Program-made: the position numbers and the translations under genes
In this document: piece after piece, positions 1 to 9,745 of the stretch
How the letters are laid out: each line of letters opens with the position of its first letter
How positions within the stretch are numbered: the first letter of the stretch is position 1
DNA from: Lobulomyces angularis
Taxonomy: Eukaryota > Chytridiomycota > Chytridiomycetes > Lobulomycetales > Lobulomycetaceae
Length of the DNA: 12,881 bases
Assembly (NCBI GenBank): GCA_027604685.1
Contig: JADHYX010000316.1
Location: 2,258 to 15,138 of the forward strand
Direction: 5' to 3'
The notes under the pieces: model-generated
Told to the model about the DNA's origin: nothing
The model's input: only the letters and a program-made list of their open reading frames with translations
The model's database searches: none

Positions 1-481
1 TTTTTTTTTTTTTTTTTTTTGTTTTTTAAGAAAAATTTTATTTCCATATAAAAAATAAAAAATAAAAAATTTGAATTAAAAAATACTAAATTCTTTTTTT
101 TTTTTTTTACAATCAAAAAAAATACATAATAAGATTTAAATATTTTATGAAAAAAAGTGTTTTTTTTATTCATTTAGTTTACGAATTAAAAAATAAAAAG
201 GTTGTGAAAAATAATATGAACATTAAATTGCAAAAAAAAAAAATTAAATAAAAAATATTAATAATTTAATTTTTTGCTTTGCTAACATAATAATATTTAA
301 AAAAAAAAAATTAATTAAAAAAAAAAAAAATTACACAATACACAATTTAATATACAACAGTATTCCTGAAAAAAAAAAAAAAATCAAAACTGCTTCAAAA
401 TAATAACAAAAAAAATTTTTTTGGAAAAAATTTTTTTTGTTATTATTTTGAATTTAGTATCTTTCAATTTACTATCTTTTA
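1..481. other. A+T-rich intergenic DNA downstream of the glutamine-rich gene
   Basis: This stretch holds no open frame that looks coding on either strand. It is built of long A and T runs, including a T run from the first base. The one structured element is the perfect inverted repeat at 394-452. The 3' end of the gene 1 mRNA should lie here, because that gene reads leftward and stops at 482, but the background is so A+T-rich that a poly(A) signal cannot be singled out. Confidence 0.7.
394..452. repeat. Perfect 28-bp inverted repeat with 3-nt loop
   Basis: The left arm is 394-421 and the right arm 425-452; they are exact reverse complements separated by TGG. Each arm consists of a 14-nt mixed segment (TTCAAAATAATAAC on the left) followed by an A8T6 or A6T8 block. 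It lies 30 bp past the stop codon of the minus-strand gene, so if transcribed it would fold into a long 3'-UTR or terminator hairpin. Other explanations are a small foldback element or an assembly or amplification foldback. No clear target-site duplication flanks it. Confidence 0.9.
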
Positions 482-3400
482 TTATTCATTCTGAAAACGC
501 TGAAAATATTCCATAACATTAGCATTGGCACCATTTCCATTAAAAGGTGAGTCTGTACTATTTCCGTTATTAAGAGGTAAATTCATTCCTCCCAATAACC
601 CAGGATTCATAAAACCGGAACTATTTAACACCGAACTAGAATTTAAATAACCAAATTGATTAAAAACTGCTGTTTGCTGTTGCATGGCCGCAGTCGCAGC
701 AGCAGCTCGTTGCTGAAATAAAAGCGATGCTGCTTGTTGCTGTTGCAGAAAATCATTATCTGAAAATGAAAACATCGAGTGCTGCTGTTGCTGCTGCTGC
801 TGCTGCAACAGCATAGCGTTGTTTAAAACGATCATGGGATCAGGTATAACTGAAGTCGGCATTATGGAATTTGAAACTGATGCTCTCGAGCTTGTAAGGA
901 AATCTAGCAGTCTGTTTGCTGCTGCCTGATGACTGTCAAGTTGCTTCGATGATTTTGAGTTACTATTCTTATCATACTTCATTTTATTATTCCTTTGATT
1001 CTTATTCATATAATTTCTCTTTTCTACAACTAACCCCCTATCTGAATCACTTTTACTCAATGCAGTGTCCTTTTTTTCCATTACTAAAGGTGATATAATT
1101 TGCCCGTCTACTTCTGTCTCTGGTATAGCTTTTTTATAATTAAAACTCCTATTATTTTTATTGGCAGGTATTTTTCTCAATTTTGAAGGCAATGGTGCGT
1201 TTGACTTTTTTGGAACCTCTTCTTCTGACTCAATTTCTCCTTCTTCTTTTTCCACAGTGACCTTTGCCGTAGTACCATCTGCTGATTTTGGCAGTATTTT
1301 TGAATGTGACATCATTAACTTTGCCCTTAATTCAGCTGCAGCTTTTTCTGAAGCATCTTGAGAATCCAAAATTTTCTTGCCACTATCACTAGAATCATTT
1401 AAATTTGGCAATTGAACTTGTTTTTCAAGTACAGTGCTTTGTAAGGGATTAACAGTTGAACTAGCTTGCAGCGCTGGTTTAGCTTCCACTGCCTCTTCTT
1501 GTACCAAAATTTTTCTTCGAATATTATCAATCTGTGAATTAGTAAACTTCTCATCACTAGCTTTTCTCTTTAACTCAAAATTTCCTGAAAAAGGTTCCAA
1601 GATAGGGCTTTCGTTCGATGGTAACAAAAAAGGATCATTTTTGTTACTAGGTGCTTCCTCAAATTGCTTAGAAACATTTTCTGAAGAAGTCTGAGTTATC
1701 GATGCGTTCAAAGTCTACAAAAACATTGAAAAAAAAAATAATAATAATAATAAAATTATTACCACATTCCTTTTTGGTTGTAAACTTTGAAAAACTTTCA
1801 ATTTGGATATCACTTCAGTTTGATCTTTTTTTATATTTTCAATAGCTTTATTCAAATTGGGAATATCATTTTCTTTTAAATTTTCCTGATCTTTTTTCTC
1901 GTTAAAAATTAATACTTTAATTTTTGCCAAATTTTCCTTTAACTTTAAAATCTCACTTTCTTTAAATTTAATATCTTCTTCCAAAACTTTCTGATCACAG
2001 TTTAATTTTTCTAAATTCTGTTCGTAGTTTGCTACTTTTGAATTTAATTTGTTTAAGTTTCGGAAATTTTCTTCTAGTGAAATATTGATCGATTCTAACT
2101 GTGTTTTTATTTCTTTTACTTTAGGAGAATCATCCGCTGAAAACGAAACTTTGGTAATATTGATATCTAAAAAAAGGATATTAATGTTGATACTGTATAT
2201 TCTAGCAATAAACTTTTACCATTGGGTATAATGTTTTCCAAAGTATTTTTTGATTCTGTTGCTACTTTAATTAAGGAATTTTTTATGGTGCCTGGTGAAG
2301 TAAGGGTATCAGACTCTGGATTATTTAACAATTCATCAATATCTTTAATAAATGTTATAGATATCATATCTTCTTCAATTAGATCCATGTCATCACTTAG
2401 CTGCTCTTTTCTTGACTAATATAATAACATTAAATTATTTGTATTAATGACAAAAAAAAAAACAATACTTTAGACAGTGAAGTACGGTTTTCGAAATTAC
2501 TTGTACCAGATACATTATTTTGTTTATATTTAGAGAAATTTACACTGTGTTGATTATTAGATTTAGCAGTAGCGTTTGAAGGTGAACCTGAAGTATAGCT
2601 GGATGTAACGGAACCCCTTGATGGTGAATAGGACTCTTTAGACTCTTTTATAGAAGGACTTGAGGCTTTCACACTGTAACCTAGCTTGATAATATCTTTT
2701 TCAACAACACGTGTAGTTCCGACGGTATTAATGTGCTTGTGTTCGGAATTTAATGAATGATCAAGATTTTCCAGTGCTTTGGTTTGAGAAGGATTTTTTT
2801 TTAAAAAAATATCTGCAATATTCAATTGTTCCTTTTGAAAATCTTTTTGACCTTTTAACGCATCGATGTCACTTTTTCTAAAGGAAATTTGATTAAAATC
2901 TTGTAAAGTTTCTGTTGCATTATTTATGGTTATTTGCTGAGAATGTGTCTTATCTAGCTGCCCATCAATATTATGAGAATCACTGTCAATTTGCATTGGC
3001 TTGCGTTGCTCCGCTTCCTGATTTTGCGGCTTTAACTGTTGGCTTTTAATTAATTCTTCCTTATGTTGCTGTTTTTGCTGCAATTTGTTTAACTGAATGT
3101 GCTCTTTTAATTGCTGGGATAATAGCTGTTGTTGTTTTTCTTGTTGCTGTCGTTGCTGCTGAAGTCTGTGCTGCCTTTCCTTCTCTTGCTGTAGAAGTTG
3201 CTTCTGTTTTTGCTGTAAAGCTGCTTCTTGTTGCTGCATTTGTTGTTGCTGTTTTATTAGTTTCTTTTCTCTAACAACGTTAAATAATAAATATAAAAAA
3301 AAAAAAAAAAATGTATGTAGTTATATTACTCTTCTAGGTGAAACATTTCTGGTGTAATGTTCAAATTTTTGCAAATTTCTATGGGACTAACATCTAAAAA

Positions 3401-3612
3401 ATTATATTTTTAATTTAGGAATTTTAAAATTAAATATTTGTTGTCCGTAAAAAAAAAAAGAGAGTGGTAAGAGATAATAAAAGAAAAATAATTATACTTC
3501 TTTCGGCTAAATCCATGATTAAACCTTTAACTGGGGCAGAATTAGCACCTAAATGTCTCAAATAAGCGGATAATAAATGGATATATAGTTCTGTGTCATT
3601 CCCAGACATCAT
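482..3612 (-). CDS. Glutamine-rich coiled-coil protein of unknown function (6 exons, 937 aa)
   Basis: Exons on the minus strand: 3612-3498, 3393-3330, 3270-2469, 2415-2220, 2166-1763 and 1714-482, with five introns of 104, 59, 53, 53 and 48 bp. All phases agree and the last exon ends in TAA. The start is the first of two consecutive ATGs. I do not recognise the family. Residues 1-59 form a compact, conserved-looking helical head (motifs YLRHLGANSAPVKGL, MDLAERN, EICKNLNITPEMFH). Residues 60 to about 150 are rich in Gln with Lys/Glu and probably form a long helix. A Ser-rich linker follows. About 405-520 is a clear coiled coil. The C-terminal 410 residues are low in complexity, with an acidic patch (EKEEGEIESEEE), basic stretches and an eight-Gln run near 831-838. 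No signal peptide or membrane segment is seen. A nuclear or RNA-associated scaffold is possible but unproven. Confidence 0.82.
782..808 (-). repeat. CAG/CAA trinucleotide tract encoding eight Gln
   Basis: On the minus strand the codons read CAG five times, CAA once, then CAG twice, giving Q8 in the C-terminal region of the glutamine-rich protein. The CAA interruption and further short Gln runs near 739-750 suggest an ordinary length-variable coding repeat. A second, less pure Gln-rich region of the same gene lies around 3000-3255. Confidence 0.85.
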
Positions 3613-4229
3613 TTAAGTATTTTACAAAAAAAAATCTAGATATAATACTAAAAAAAACTATTACAATTAATTGAGAATGGAATAAAAAAGTTTTTTTTTT
3701 TTTTGGTGTAACTTAAAAAAGTAGTTTTAATTCAAGAACAGTTATTTAAAAAAATTATTATGTTAAAAAGTAGTATCATATTCAATTTCAATAACATGTA
3801 TAAAGATTATTTTAAATACATGTATATATTATATAAAATATACAAAAAATAAGTTTTTGTTTTGAAAGAGAAACAGGTCATATATTGACGATGATATTGT
3901 TATAAGATATTTGGAGTTAATTGTTAAAAATTCCAAATGGATATTGTAGATCTATTTGTAGTTTCTGAAAACCTATTCTGAATTACATTTACTTGTTTAT
4001 TTTTTATTTGCCAATTTTTTTTATCAATCCATCATCAAAAACTAACACTACAAGTATTTTAATTATCCATATGCGAAAAATTGCAATTGTTTTAAATTAA
4101 TCGTCAATTTTTTGCAGTTTATAAAGTTTAAAATGGTAAAACTATTAATTTAGTTTTCTAGAATCCCAAATTTCTTCCACTTCGATAAAAAGTTTTCTAA
4201 ATGTGGAAAACTAACGATAAAATTTGTGA
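3613..4229. promoter_or_regulatory. Shared upstream region of divergent genes 1 and 2
   Basis: This 617-bp non-coding stretch lies between the start codons of the minus-strand glutamine-rich gene and the plus-strand membrane-protein gene, so it should hold both promoters. It is A+T-rich with several TATA-like strings around 3780-3845 and a 9-bp direct repeat at 3794-3826. Several ATGs open only short frames. One at 4201 starts an 18-codon frame that overlaps the assigned start of gene 2 out of frame. I found no exon here encoding a signal peptide. Confidence 0.55.
3794..3826. repeat. Direct repeat of ACATGTATA
   Basis: The 9-mer occurs at 3794-3802 and 3818-3826, so the starts are 24 bp apart. 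The core ACATGT is itself palindromic. It lies in the divergent promoter region and could be a pair of factor-binding sites; this is inference from position only. Confidence 0.45.
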
Positions 4230-5206
4230 ATGGCAAAAAAAGATAAACCTACTTTAACCGAAAGCTCCGTAGAACTTGACATCACTACCGACACACCCAA
4301 TGCTAGTCAATGTTTGAAAGTTCTATGTGCAGTAACTAATTACTGTGATTCATCAAACGGAAAATGTTTAAACTTCACTGGAATCCTTGAGTCCTGTAAA
4401 AGTAATGAGGAATGTGGACCAGATAGATATTGTGGTTTATCTAAAAAAAAAAATTTTGGCTACATAGGAGATTTCGAAAGCAGTAAAAGTTCAGAATTCT
4501 CAACTGTTTGTCGTTACAATGGTTCTGGTATCGTAAAGCAGAAGTGTCTTGATACTACAGGTTCCATTGTCAATTTTTACTTGAACAATTCTTTTTTATT
4601 TAACTAAACTTTTAGATTGCAAGCAAGATTTATTTTGTTACAATGATGTATGTACGATCCGTGCTACACCTGGGGTAACATCGTTCCGTAGTAAAGACAG
4701 CAATTCTTATCCTGTCTTTAGTAACACTTCAATTGGTATTTAAAAAATTGGTTTGTTATTACATAAACTTAATTTTTTTAGTTCTTTTTGGGAGCTCTCT
4801 CATTTTGTTTACATTTTTTGCTTTATTATGCTTTGGTCTAAAAAGGCATATGATCAAGGCAACTGCATTGAATGAAGACCCTAACATAGCTGATACGACA
4901 ACAAGTGACGCTGTTTCAGTGAAGTCAATAGACACATTACCTACATATCGCACATCAGTTACAGTAGTCTCACAATATGAAGCACCAACCTATAGTCAGC
5001 TGGATGAGAATGAAATTGATGTTGTAAGTTTACCTACTCATTCGAGAAACTCTACAATAAGCAACTTAGATAGGTCTTCTATTGTCCAACTAGATACCTT
5101 GGAAAGTAATGAGTCTTCAGACCAGTTAATTCGATCCAATTCTGTTCATTCTATCATATCACTTCCTCCCACATATGATAATGCTACTACTGTACATGTA
5201 GATTAA
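4230..5206 (+). CDS. Cys-rich single-pass membrane protein with PPTY cytoplasmic tail (3 exons, 291 aa)
   Basis: Exons 4230-4560, 4616-4735 and 4782-5206; introns of 55 and 46 bp, both phase 1. The ectodomain has 12 cysteines (residues 28-123), including two C-x5-C-x5-C blocks (56/62/68 and 106/112/118) that recall the Dickkopf N-terminal Cys-rich fold, which occurs in surface proteins of early-diverging fungi. Four N-glycosylation sequons (N24, N48, N97, N147) fit an extracellular location. Residues 151-170 form one hydrophobic helix followed by Lys-Arg. The tail carries LPTY (203-206), APTY (218-221) and PPTY (279-282), the last a classic WW-domain ligand of Rsp5/Nedd4-type ubiquitin ligases. 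No signal peptide is visible and an in-frame TGA directly precedes the ATG. Either the first exon is missing or the protein inserts by a reverse signal-anchor. Ligand and role are unknown. Confidence 0.72.
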
Positions 5207-5430
5207 TTCATTTTTTTAATTTTATGTACTTTGGAATATACTTTATTCTATTTAATTTTTAGTCTTAGAACCACAACATATAGTTTAAATTAGAAATGAA
5301 AGAAATTATATTCGCTGTTATACTAAAAATAAGTGAACTGTAAAAGTTCGATTTTGTGTTGTGAATAAAAATTAACTTTTTTTAAAACTCCGCATCGCGA
5401 ATGAAACAATCACCAAAGTAAAATTAGCAA
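5207..5430. other. Short spacer between genes 2 and 3
   Basis: This 224-bp A+T-rich spacer between two co-directional genes must hold the 3' end of gene 2 and the promoter of the Bzz1 gene. An AATAAA string at 5364-5369 is a possible poly(A) signal for gene 2. Because it is only about 60 bp before the next start codon, the transcripts may abut or overlap. Confidence 0.4.
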
Positions 5431-7995
5431 ATGAAAAGATCAACCTTAGAATTAGAAACTGAGAAATTTGGTGAAGAGCTTCAGGTATTGTTATTTATTA
5501 AAAAACTTAATTTTTTTTGTTAATTTTTTAATTTTCCTAATAGGATATAAAAGGTACTGATCAGTTTTTATCAAACTCTGTACACTTTATGCATGAAGTA
5601 AAGGAATTTATGAAAGAAAGATCTGAAATAGAAAAGGAGTATTCAAAAAAATTAGAGAATTTGGCTAAAAAGTATACAAAAACTGCTTTCAAAAGAACCA
5701 GCAATGTAAACTCTGGCAGTATTGTAAAAAATTACATTGACAAAGATATCTTTGATAGCTTCGGAGAAAAGTATTTCCTTTTAATTTTTTTAAATTTTGT
5801 AATAATTTTTTTAATTCAAGTACTCTTGAAAATACTTGGAATGCAATTTTAACTCAATTAGAAAAAAGTGCAGTTCATCATAGCAGTTTTTCTGAAAGTC
5901 TTTTAAGTGATATTGCAGAAAAGTTGAAATGTTTAGCTGCAAAAAAAGAAAATTCGAGGAAAAAAGTAAACAACTTTTATCAAACCTTGTCTAAAAAATT
6001 TTTTATAAATTAAATAGCAAATACTCTTCATTCAAAAATTAGTGCAAGAAAGGGATAAAATTTACCATGAACAAGAAGAAAAAAAAAAAGCTTATGATGA
6101 GGCTTGCTACAATGTGGAACAAGCAAAACTAAAATACGACAGATCGATGGACGAGAAGCAGCAGGATAAAGCAAAAAAGCAGTTTCACTTAGAAATAATG
6201 GAAATGAACAATCAAAAAAATTTATATTTAATCTCTGTTAAAATATCAAATTTGATTAAAGAAAAGTACTATAAAAAAGATCTCGATTATTTTTTAAATC
6301 AACAAAAGTTATTAAACAAGTCAAAAATAGATAACTTTCAAAACATTCTAATGGATTACATAAATCTGGAAAGGTCGAAAATTGAAACTTATCTTAAAAT
6401 TGACATAGGTTTAAGTGAAAGTTTTACAAAAAAAATTAATGGAAATAGTGATATGGAATTGTTTTTGATAAAAAATGGCTGCTTTAGCAATAAAGCGAAG
6501 TTTGAAAAACTTTGTTTCGAGAATGAATTTTCTTTTTCACCATGTGGGTTTTGGAAAGATAGTGTAAAATTTTTCTAAAAAAAATTAAAATCTATTTAAA
6601 ATTTTTGTATTTTTTATTTAGGATCAATTTGTGGAAGATAAATTTTCAAAAAATTTTTTACTAAACAAGTTACTAAAATTAAAAAAGTTATATTTTGAAA
6701 TGGAATCTGAGAATGACAAGAATATAAAAATTCAAAAAGGATTACTGAAACTGGAAGAAGTGTACTTGAATAATCCAGCAGTGGGAGATTTGGATGCAGT
6801 TCAAGAGGTATAATTTTAAATTGAATAAGTTTTTATTAACGGAATAGTCGATAAGAGAATTAAAAAATGAACTGACACTGTTTGAGTATCAATGCAATAA
6901 AGTTGAATCTGAAATCGATATTTTGAAGTCTTTGGTTGAGGAAAACGAAAATGATGCTAATCATGTTTTTATTAAATCCTCCTTTGCAATACCAACTACG
7001 TGTGAATATTGTTCATACTCTATTTGGGGAGTTAGAAAACTAGGATACTTTTGTAAGACGTGGTAAAAAAACTTAATAGTAAAAAAAATAAATTCTAAAA
7101 ACAAAAACTTTTTTTTAGTAACATTAGAGTTCATGAAAAATGTGAAGCAAAAGTTTCACCAATTTGCCTTGGAAATAATAATAAATTTAAACATCAAAAA
7201 AAGAAAGATTCTATTTCAAAATCTCACTTGTCAACAATCCAAAAACAAAGTATTAACTGCGTTAATGATTTACAAAAAAAAAAAGATTCTACTTTAACTG
7301 TTTTTGAAAACGAAATTTTAAATAAGAATGAAGAAAATTGTAATCAAAATCGCACTGGTGAACTAAAAGCCAGAATTTTGTATGACTACAGGGCTGCTCA
7401 AAAAATGGGAGATGTTAGTGTGAATGAATTTTCAGAATTAACTGTGATGGAGGGTAAATGAATGAATTGAAAAATGCATAAATTTTGATAATTATTTTTT
7501 ACTTTAAGGGGAAATAGTTGACATTCTATCACCCGACAGTGGAAGTGGATGGACTTTGGTAAAAAGTCACATTAATAATTCACAAGGAATGATTCCCACT
7601 TCATATATGGCAATGGTTGATGGGGATTTAGAAAAAGGTAATGCTGGGAGGCATTGCTTTACAGAAGCAAGTGTATCAACGTGTACAAGAGATGATAACT
7701 CTTTAAATCTTGAATTTTTAATAGATGAAAAAAAAAAAACAACTGCATTGGAAGACGAAAAATGGATTGCTGCATTTGACTATGTAAAAGCTGGTGCTGG
7801 AGAAGTTTCTTTAAAAGAAGGTGATATTATAAAAGTGCTGGATGATATTGAAGGTATATTTGGCTTTATTTCACCTAAATTTGACTCTTTTGAATTATAA
7901 CAGTAGCAATGTGCAGCGGATGGATAAATATTTTAACACCGCAAGGAGAAAAAGGAATAGTTCCTCTATCCTATTTGGATAAAATTGATTCTTAG
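5431..7995 (+). CDS. Bzz1-type F-BAR, C1 and twin SH3 protein (9 exons, 714 aa)
   Basis: Exons 5431-5484, 5544-5770, 5821-5965, 6018-6563, 6622-6807, 6848-7062, 7119-7453, 7509-7853 and 7904-7995; eight introns of 40-59 bp, all phases consistent. Bzz1 proteins bind curved plasma membrane and, with Las17/WASP and type I myosin, promote Arp2/3 actin assembly at endocytic sites. Residues 1 to about 280 form the FCH/F-BAR helices, beginning with a typical EKFGEEL...GTDQFL segment. Residues 425-474 match the full C1 zinc-binding pattern H-x12-C-x2-C-x13-C-x2-C-x4-H-x2-C-x7-C. SH3-1 spans about 540-605 (ILYDY at 544-548, IPTSY end) and SH3-2 about 654-711 (AAFDY, GW, IVPLSY). The order F-BAR, C1, SH3, SH3 is that of fungal Bzz1 and of animal Nervous wreck-like relatives; the 714-residue length is near the fungal norm. 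Whether the C1 domain binds diacylglycerol is not shown. Confidence 0.95.
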
Positions 7996-8196
7996 GTTGA
8001 AGAAATTAATTATAGTTAAATTTTAATTCATAGAATCAATAATACTCAATAGTTTTATCCCTCGTAAATATAATACTTCAATAGTTTAAAATAATGGTAT
8101 ACAAAAAATTTGGAAAAAATAAAAATTTTTAAGTTCAATTTGTTTGTTTTTTGAATGTTTATTTTATCTTTTTTGATGATACATGTTTAGGTACAT
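7996..8196. other. Convergent 3' interval between the Bzz1 and Rab genes
   Basis: About 200 bp separate the two facing stop codons. AATAAA occurs on the plus strand at 8118-8123 (for the Bzz1 gene) and on the minus strand at 8158-8163 (for the Rab gene, 34 bp past its stop). If both are used, the two 3' UTRs come within tens of bases of each other or overlap slightly. In such A+T-rich DNA these hexamers are weak evidence. Confidence 0.4.
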
Positions 8197-9050
8197 TTAA
8201 CAGCAACCACTCGTTTTTGTTGACTTCTCATTAGAAAGTGTAATAACATTTTCTTTTTTTAACTGTATTGCGTCTTCCTCTGATGCTTTTGTTCTATAAT
8301 AGATATCTTTCGCCATAGTTAAAAAGGCCTCTTCAATTCCTTTAAAAAAAAATATATTTTTTAATATATAAAAAAAAAATTTAATAAATTCAATTAGATT
8401 TACCAATATTATTTTTGGAACTGGTTTCAAAAAAGTTACAGTTAAATTCATTAGCCTTTGCTCTACCCTCTTCAGTAGAAATTTTGCGATCTGATTCCAT
8501 ATCACACTTATTTCCTATTAGTATTACAGTAACGTCTTTTGTACTTAACTTTTCAACATTTCTTTTCCATTCATTAAGACTTTCAAATGATTTTCTATCA
8601 GTTACATCATACACAATAAATATTCCCATTGCACCTCTATAATAGGCATTAGTTATATTTCTAAATCTTTCCTGTCCAGCAGTATCTTTATAAACAAGAA
8701 TTTTTATTGTTTTCAATATTTGTAATTTAAAGGTAACTTTACCCCAAATCTGTAATTTTATCAATTTCCCATCAATTTCACTAAATATAAAATAAAATAA
8801 AATAAAAATTCATCATAGTTAATTGAATATCCAATAAAATAATAAAAGTTCCAAATTATTTACACTGTTTTTATTTTGAAATCAATTCCTGGAAGAAAAA
8901 ATTTATTAAAGAAAGAAAGTAAAATTTTCTACCGATTGTGGTAATAAAAGAATGAGAAAAAGAATCATCTATAAAACGTAGCAAAATGCTACTTTTTCCG
9001 GCTCCACTTTCACCAATTATTAATAGTTTTATTTGCTGAATTACTCCCAT
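8197..9050 (-). CDS. Rab8/Sec4-type small GTPase (5 exons, 201 aa)
   Basis: Exons on the minus strand: 9050-8933, 8888-8864, 8780-8743, 8685-8404 and 8339-8197; introns of 44, 83, 57 and 64 bp, all phases consistent. Sec4/Rab8 GTPases target secretory vesicles to the plasma membrane through the exocyst. All nucleotide-binding motifs are intact: P-loop GESGAGKS (13-20), switch I TTIG (37-40), DTAGQE (61-66), NKCD (119-122) and ETSSK (147-151). The strings [21 protein letters not shown] and YYRGAMG point to the Sec4/Rab8 group rather than Ypt1, as does CDMES after the NK motif. The protein ends in GCC, a dual geranylgeranylation site. The ATG at 9050 is chosen because Rab homology begins there, although the frame stays open further upstream. 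The second exon is only 25 nt. It lies head to head with ATG3 and tail to tail with the Bzz1 gene. Confidence 0.95.
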
Positions 9051-9125
9051 TTTTTGCAATCTTACTTTTTTATATGTATGTATTTTTTTTTTTTTTTTAT
9101 TTATGTGTTGCTTGAAAATTTTGCT

Positions 9126-9149
9126 TGTAAAAATGTAAAAATGTAAAAA
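9126..9149. repeat. Three tandem copies of TGTAAAAA
   Basis: The 8-bp unit TGTAAAAA is repeated three times without mismatch. It lies about 75 bp upstream of the Rab start codon on the minus-strand side. It is probably a slippage-derived microsatellite; no function is evident. Confidence 0.8.
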
Positions 9150-9464
9150 TAGAATATTTATAAGCTTGTTTCCAACCCATAATATGCAGGCATGATTCAT
9201 CACACCAAGAAATTCAAAAATTTAAGTATTTTATAGAAATGGTTTAATTTTGAATTTGTTTTTTAAATTAGTCAGAATTTTTTTACCGAATTTGCTAAGT
9301 AGCCTTTATAGAAAAATGTTATCGTGGATTAAAAATTAGTTTTCCTATAATTTCCTGGATTTAAGTTCTGAAAATTAAAAAAAGTAGGATTGATATACTA
9401 GGGAACTTTTAAAATATTCCTTTTAATGTTGGATTTAAAGGTTACTTCAATTTTATTTAATTAA

Positions 9465-9593
9465 AACACACATTTGTATATACTGTGTCCATCAACAACA
9501 TATTATGATACCGTTAATCAACCTATAGATATAGTAATTCATGATTCTATCACTGGAAAAGTTTTTCATGTTGAATTTCAACAAAAGTTTTAA
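9465..9593 (+). other. Exon-like open stretch of unknown origin
   Basis: An open frame of 42 sense codons runs from just after a TAA to a TAA stop, with no ATG in frame. It reads ...LCPSTTYYDTVNQPI... and ends ...HVEFQQKF. The residue mix looks more like real protein than most intergenic frames here, and being free of stops for 42 codons is unusual in such A+T-rich DNA. I recognise no family. It could be an internal exon of an unannotated gene, a decayed gene, or chance. No splice junction joining it to the stretch at 9746 preserves a long frame. Confidence 0.2.
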
Positions 9594-9745
9594 ATATATT
9601 GTATGAGATATAGAGTATACAACAGATGAAAATTTTAATTCTAGCTATAAGTCATGCCACATATATTAAGGATAATTGCTTAATAATCGAGTTTAGAAAT
9701 TTCAAAAGCATTTTCTATTTTTTTTAAGTTCTTTAAATTTTTCAG

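Noticed and set aside
916..1694. Plus-strand open frames opposite the last exon of gene 1
   Set aside because: They are antisense shadows of a long coding exon, rich in Ser/Phe from reversed Lys/Glu/Asn codons, with no family resemblance and no splice partners.
482..1711. A stand-alone 409-residue gene starting at 1711
   Set aside because: The start codon would be TTG, which is not expected in a eukaryote. An intron acceptor lies just upstream and joins in phase to the preceding exon.
1715..1984. A separate minus-strand protein starting at 1984
   Set aside because: The apparent start is a TTG codon inside a coiled coil that continues upstream in frame, and the hydrophobic tail is translated intron. 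It is exon 5 of gene 1.
4136..4161. Start-codon intron for gene 2 (ATG|GTAAAA at 4133), like that of the arrestin gene
   Set aside because: The nearest T-rich acceptor gives a 26-bp intron, shorter than any other here. No acceptor downstream joins in frame to the Cys-rich exon with phase 0.
4759..4953. Minus-strand 64-residue frame opposite the membrane protein
   Set aside because: It is antisense to the transmembrane and tail exon, with no independent support.
8415..8642. Plus-strand frame opposite the Rab gene
   Set aside because: It lies antisense to the conserved YYRGAMG to NKCD part of the GTPase, so it is a shadow.
8871..9203. N-terminally extended Rab starting at 9203
   Set aside because: The extra residues are Phe/Ile/Lys-rich translation of A/T runs. 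Rab homology begins at the [10 protein letters not shown] start at 9050.
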